This document shows, in pieces, positions 55,899 through 56,559 of a stretch of 56,559 nucleotides of DNA. Numbering within the stretch: position 1 is the first letter of the stretch; each line of letters begins with the position of its first letter. The DNA comes from Proteobacteria bacterium CG1_02_64_396 (GTDB lineage Bacteria > Pseudomonadota > MNWR01 > CG1-02-64-396). Under the pieces are notes generated by a model that saw only the letters and a list, made by a program, of their open reading frames with translations, was not told where the DNA came from and ran no database searches. The translations under genes and the position numbers were made by a program. The stretch covers positions 1 to 56,559 of the forward strand of contig MNWR01000048.1 of assembly GCA_001872725.1 (NCBI GenBank), in the 5' to 3' direction.

Positions 55899-55924
55899 GT
55901 AGGAGCGCCGCCCTCGGCGCGATG
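55899..55924 (+). repeat. single REP arm F
   Basis: A left arm in the 25-bp form (GTAGGAGCGCCGCCCTCGGC plus GCGAT) 33 bp after the caspase-FGE stop. It has the same orientation as arm E, so the two-gene cassette is bracketed by directly repeated single REPs. Confidence 0.88.
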
Positions 55925-55935
55925 GGTTTTGGATT

Positions 55936-55966
55936 CCGGGCGGCAACGCCGCCCGGCGATTTTTTT
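55936..55966 (+). terminator. hairpin with T run after caspase-FGE gene
   Basis: A perfect 9-bp CCGGGCGGC/GCCGCCCGG stem with loop AAC (55936-55956), then CGA and seven T. It works as a terminator on paper. If this was a DGR, a GC-rich hairpin near the VR could also be the cruciform that supports homing. Confidence 0.75.
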
Positions 55967-55975
55967 GGGGGGGGC

Positions 55976-56083
55976 ATGACGCCGGAGCGCGATACGACGC
56001 CTCAGGCGGTGGATCACTGCCACCGCCTGCTGGCCTGGATCATCCCCAACATCGATGGTTCGTCCGTCTCCCCCCGCAGGCCG
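55976..56083 (+). pseudogene. truncated avd-like (DGR accessory, four-helix-bundle) fragment
   Basis: ATG 55976 encodes 36 codons before REP unit G. Residues 10-27 (QAVDHCHRLLAWIIPNID) resemble the start of Avd/S23-type four-helix-bundle proteins, which usually read YxLLxWIIPxIxKFP. After residue 27 the resemblance stops and BIME linker sequence begins. The frame continues through the repeats to 56224 without meaning. Its place just downstream of the target gene is where avd sits in many DGRs. The match is short and judged by eye. Confidence 0.45.
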
Positions 56084-56166
56084 GTAGGAGCGCCGCCCCG
56101 GCGCGATAGGTTTTGTTTTTTGGCCGTTCTTGCCCCGATGGATCGCGCCGAGGGCGGCGCTCCTAC
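56084..56166 (+). repeat. BIME unit G
   Basis: Left arm GTAGGAGCGCCGCCCCGGCG plus CGAT and an inverted right arm GCGCCGAGGGCGGCGCTCCT plus AC. The central segment is GGTTTTGTTTTTTGGCCGTT-like, as in the left cluster. Confidence 0.92.
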
Positions 56167-56220
56167 GGGTGGGGATGGTTGGTTTTTGTTTAAGGCGCCG
56201 CCCCGCCCCCCCGCAAGGCG

Positions 56221-56303
56221 GTAGGAGCGCCGCCCCGGCGCGATAGGTTTTGTTTTTTGGCCGGTTCTTGCTCCGTTGATCGCGCCGGGGGCGGCGCTCC
56301 TAC
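56221..56303 (+). repeat. BIME unit H
   Basis: The same GCCGCCCC left-arm variant as unit G, with right arm GCGCCGGGGGCGGCGCTCCT plus AC. It is joined to G by a 54-bp linker almost identical to the D-E linker in the left cluster. Confidence 0.92.
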
Positions 56304-56359
56304 GAGTGGGGATGGTTGGGTTTTTGTTTGATGCGCTTCCCGGCCCCCCCCGCAAGGCG

Positions 56360-56442
56360 GTAGGAGCGGCTTCCCGGCGCGATAGGTTTTGGTTTTTGGT
56401 CGTTCTTGCCCCGATGGATCGCGCCGGGGGCGGCGCTCCTAC
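56360..56442 (+). repeat. BIME unit I
   Basis: The GGCTTCC left-arm variant and an inverted right arm ending CTCCTAC at 56442. It is the last unit, 39 bp before the transposase start codon. Confidence 0.92.
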
Positions 56443-56481
56443 CATCATCAATGGAACACCCTCAACGCCATGGAGGCGCCC

Positions 56482-56559
56482 ATGATCCCATCCCCCACCC
56501 GCTGGCGGGGCCACGCCCTGCGCACCTACCGCTTCTCCGAAGCCCACCGCCTCTACCAC
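56482..56559 (+). CDS. REP-associated tyrosine transposase (RAYT), 5' end only
   Basis: The first 26 codons of a gene cut by the window edge. GGAGG lies five bases before ATG 56482. Residues 8-26 (RWRGHALRTYRFSEAHRLYH) fit the N-terminus of IS200/IS605-related RAYT proteins, in which a GHALR-like stretch is followed by a tyrosine/His strand (xYHVT). The catalytic HUH and Tyr lie beyond the window. The dense cluster of GTAG-headed REPs directly upstream is the classic setting for such a gene and is the main support. Confidence 0.6.
   Translation, partial: MIPSPTRWRGHALRTYRFSEAHRLYH

Larger units (their letters stand above)
55867..56481. other. intergenic stretch with REP array and avd-like remnant
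   Basis: 615 bp without an intact gene. In order: a T-rich stretch, single REP arm F, a GC-rich hairpin with T run, the avd-like fragment, then BIME units G, H and I with 54-56-bp linkers, and a short leader with GGAGG before the transposase start. Confidence 0.8.

Noticed and set aside
52124-56442. CRISPR array
   Set aside because: Repeats are inverted pairs of about 84 bp with conserved, not unique, linkers, and no cas genes are present.
55744-56559. Template repeat or reverse transcriptase for the DGR
   Set aside because: I looked for a second copy of the RGGSW-encoding segment and for RT motifs in the window and found neither.

Overview
The window is a GC-rich chromosomal segment of a Gram-negative bacterium. 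An outer membrane is implied by LptF/LptG, a FadL-type porin, RlpA and lipoprotein signals. System II cytochrome c maturation (ResB/CcsA), a proteobacterial-type GshA, the purB, rplU-rpmA-obg-proBA-nadD-rsfS-rlmH and groESL blocks, and REP elements with a 5' GTAG point to a proteobacterium. It may be a deep-branching or chemolithotrophic lineage (Zetaproteobacteria, Magnetococcia or Acidithiobacillia type), but the species cannot be fixed from the sequence alone. I saw no rRNA or tRNA gene and no CRISPR array.

Layout. 0.1-3.2 kb (minus): purB, a YycJ-like hydrolase, and rpsI/rplM with a consensus promoter and a perfect terminator. 3.4-10.7 kb (plus): rplU-rpmA, then obg-proB-proA-nadD-rsfS-rlmH-glcF, tightly packed and often translationally coupled. 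10.7-14.4 kb: an AT-richer island with two tandem type IV pilins, a GT-C/TPR membrane protein and a polyprenyl-phosphate glycosyltransferase, probably a pilin glycosylation module. 14.4-19.1 kb: aminotransferase, GT4, methyltransferase, sulfotransferase and a flippase-like membrane protein (glycan biosynthesis). 19.1-26.8 kb (minus): prmA, acyl-CoA ligase, FadL-like porin, lptG/lptF, MidA-like methyltransferase. 27-38.7 kb: cell-wall enzymes (mltB, rlpA, dacA, murI), a LOG protein, a HAD phosphatase, dapD, ppa, rph, rdgB, hemW. 38.6-47.7 kb: two c-type cytochromes, ResB/CcsA, CstA, GshA, ApbE, a NusG-II protein, Fur and a possible small RNA. 47.9-52.1 kb: map, CIRCE-controlled groES-groEL, citrate synthase.

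The right end (52.1-56.56 kb) is the most unusual part. Two clusters of REP/BIME repeats (seven full inverted pairs and two single arms, all starting GTAGGAG) flank a DUF4384 secreted protein and a caspase / formylglycine-generating-enzyme-fold protein. The window ends inside what looks like the REP-associated tyrosine transposase (RAYT) expected to mobilise such repeats. The last 40 codons of the caspase-FGE gene look like the variable region of a diversity-generating retroelement (DGR): six positions that are usually Asn in such regions carry NNC codons that can come from AAC by changes at A only. Just downstream lies a short ORF resembling the N-terminus of the DGR accessory protein Avd, cut off where the REP array begins. 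My reading is a DGR target locus whose avd, and perhaps TR and RT, were displaced by REP/RAYT spread, or whose RT now acts from elsewhere. No reverse transcriptase or template repeat is in the window.

A recurring trait is coupling of adjacent genes by four-base NTGA overlaps with any of ATG, GTG, TTG and probably CTG as start codon.
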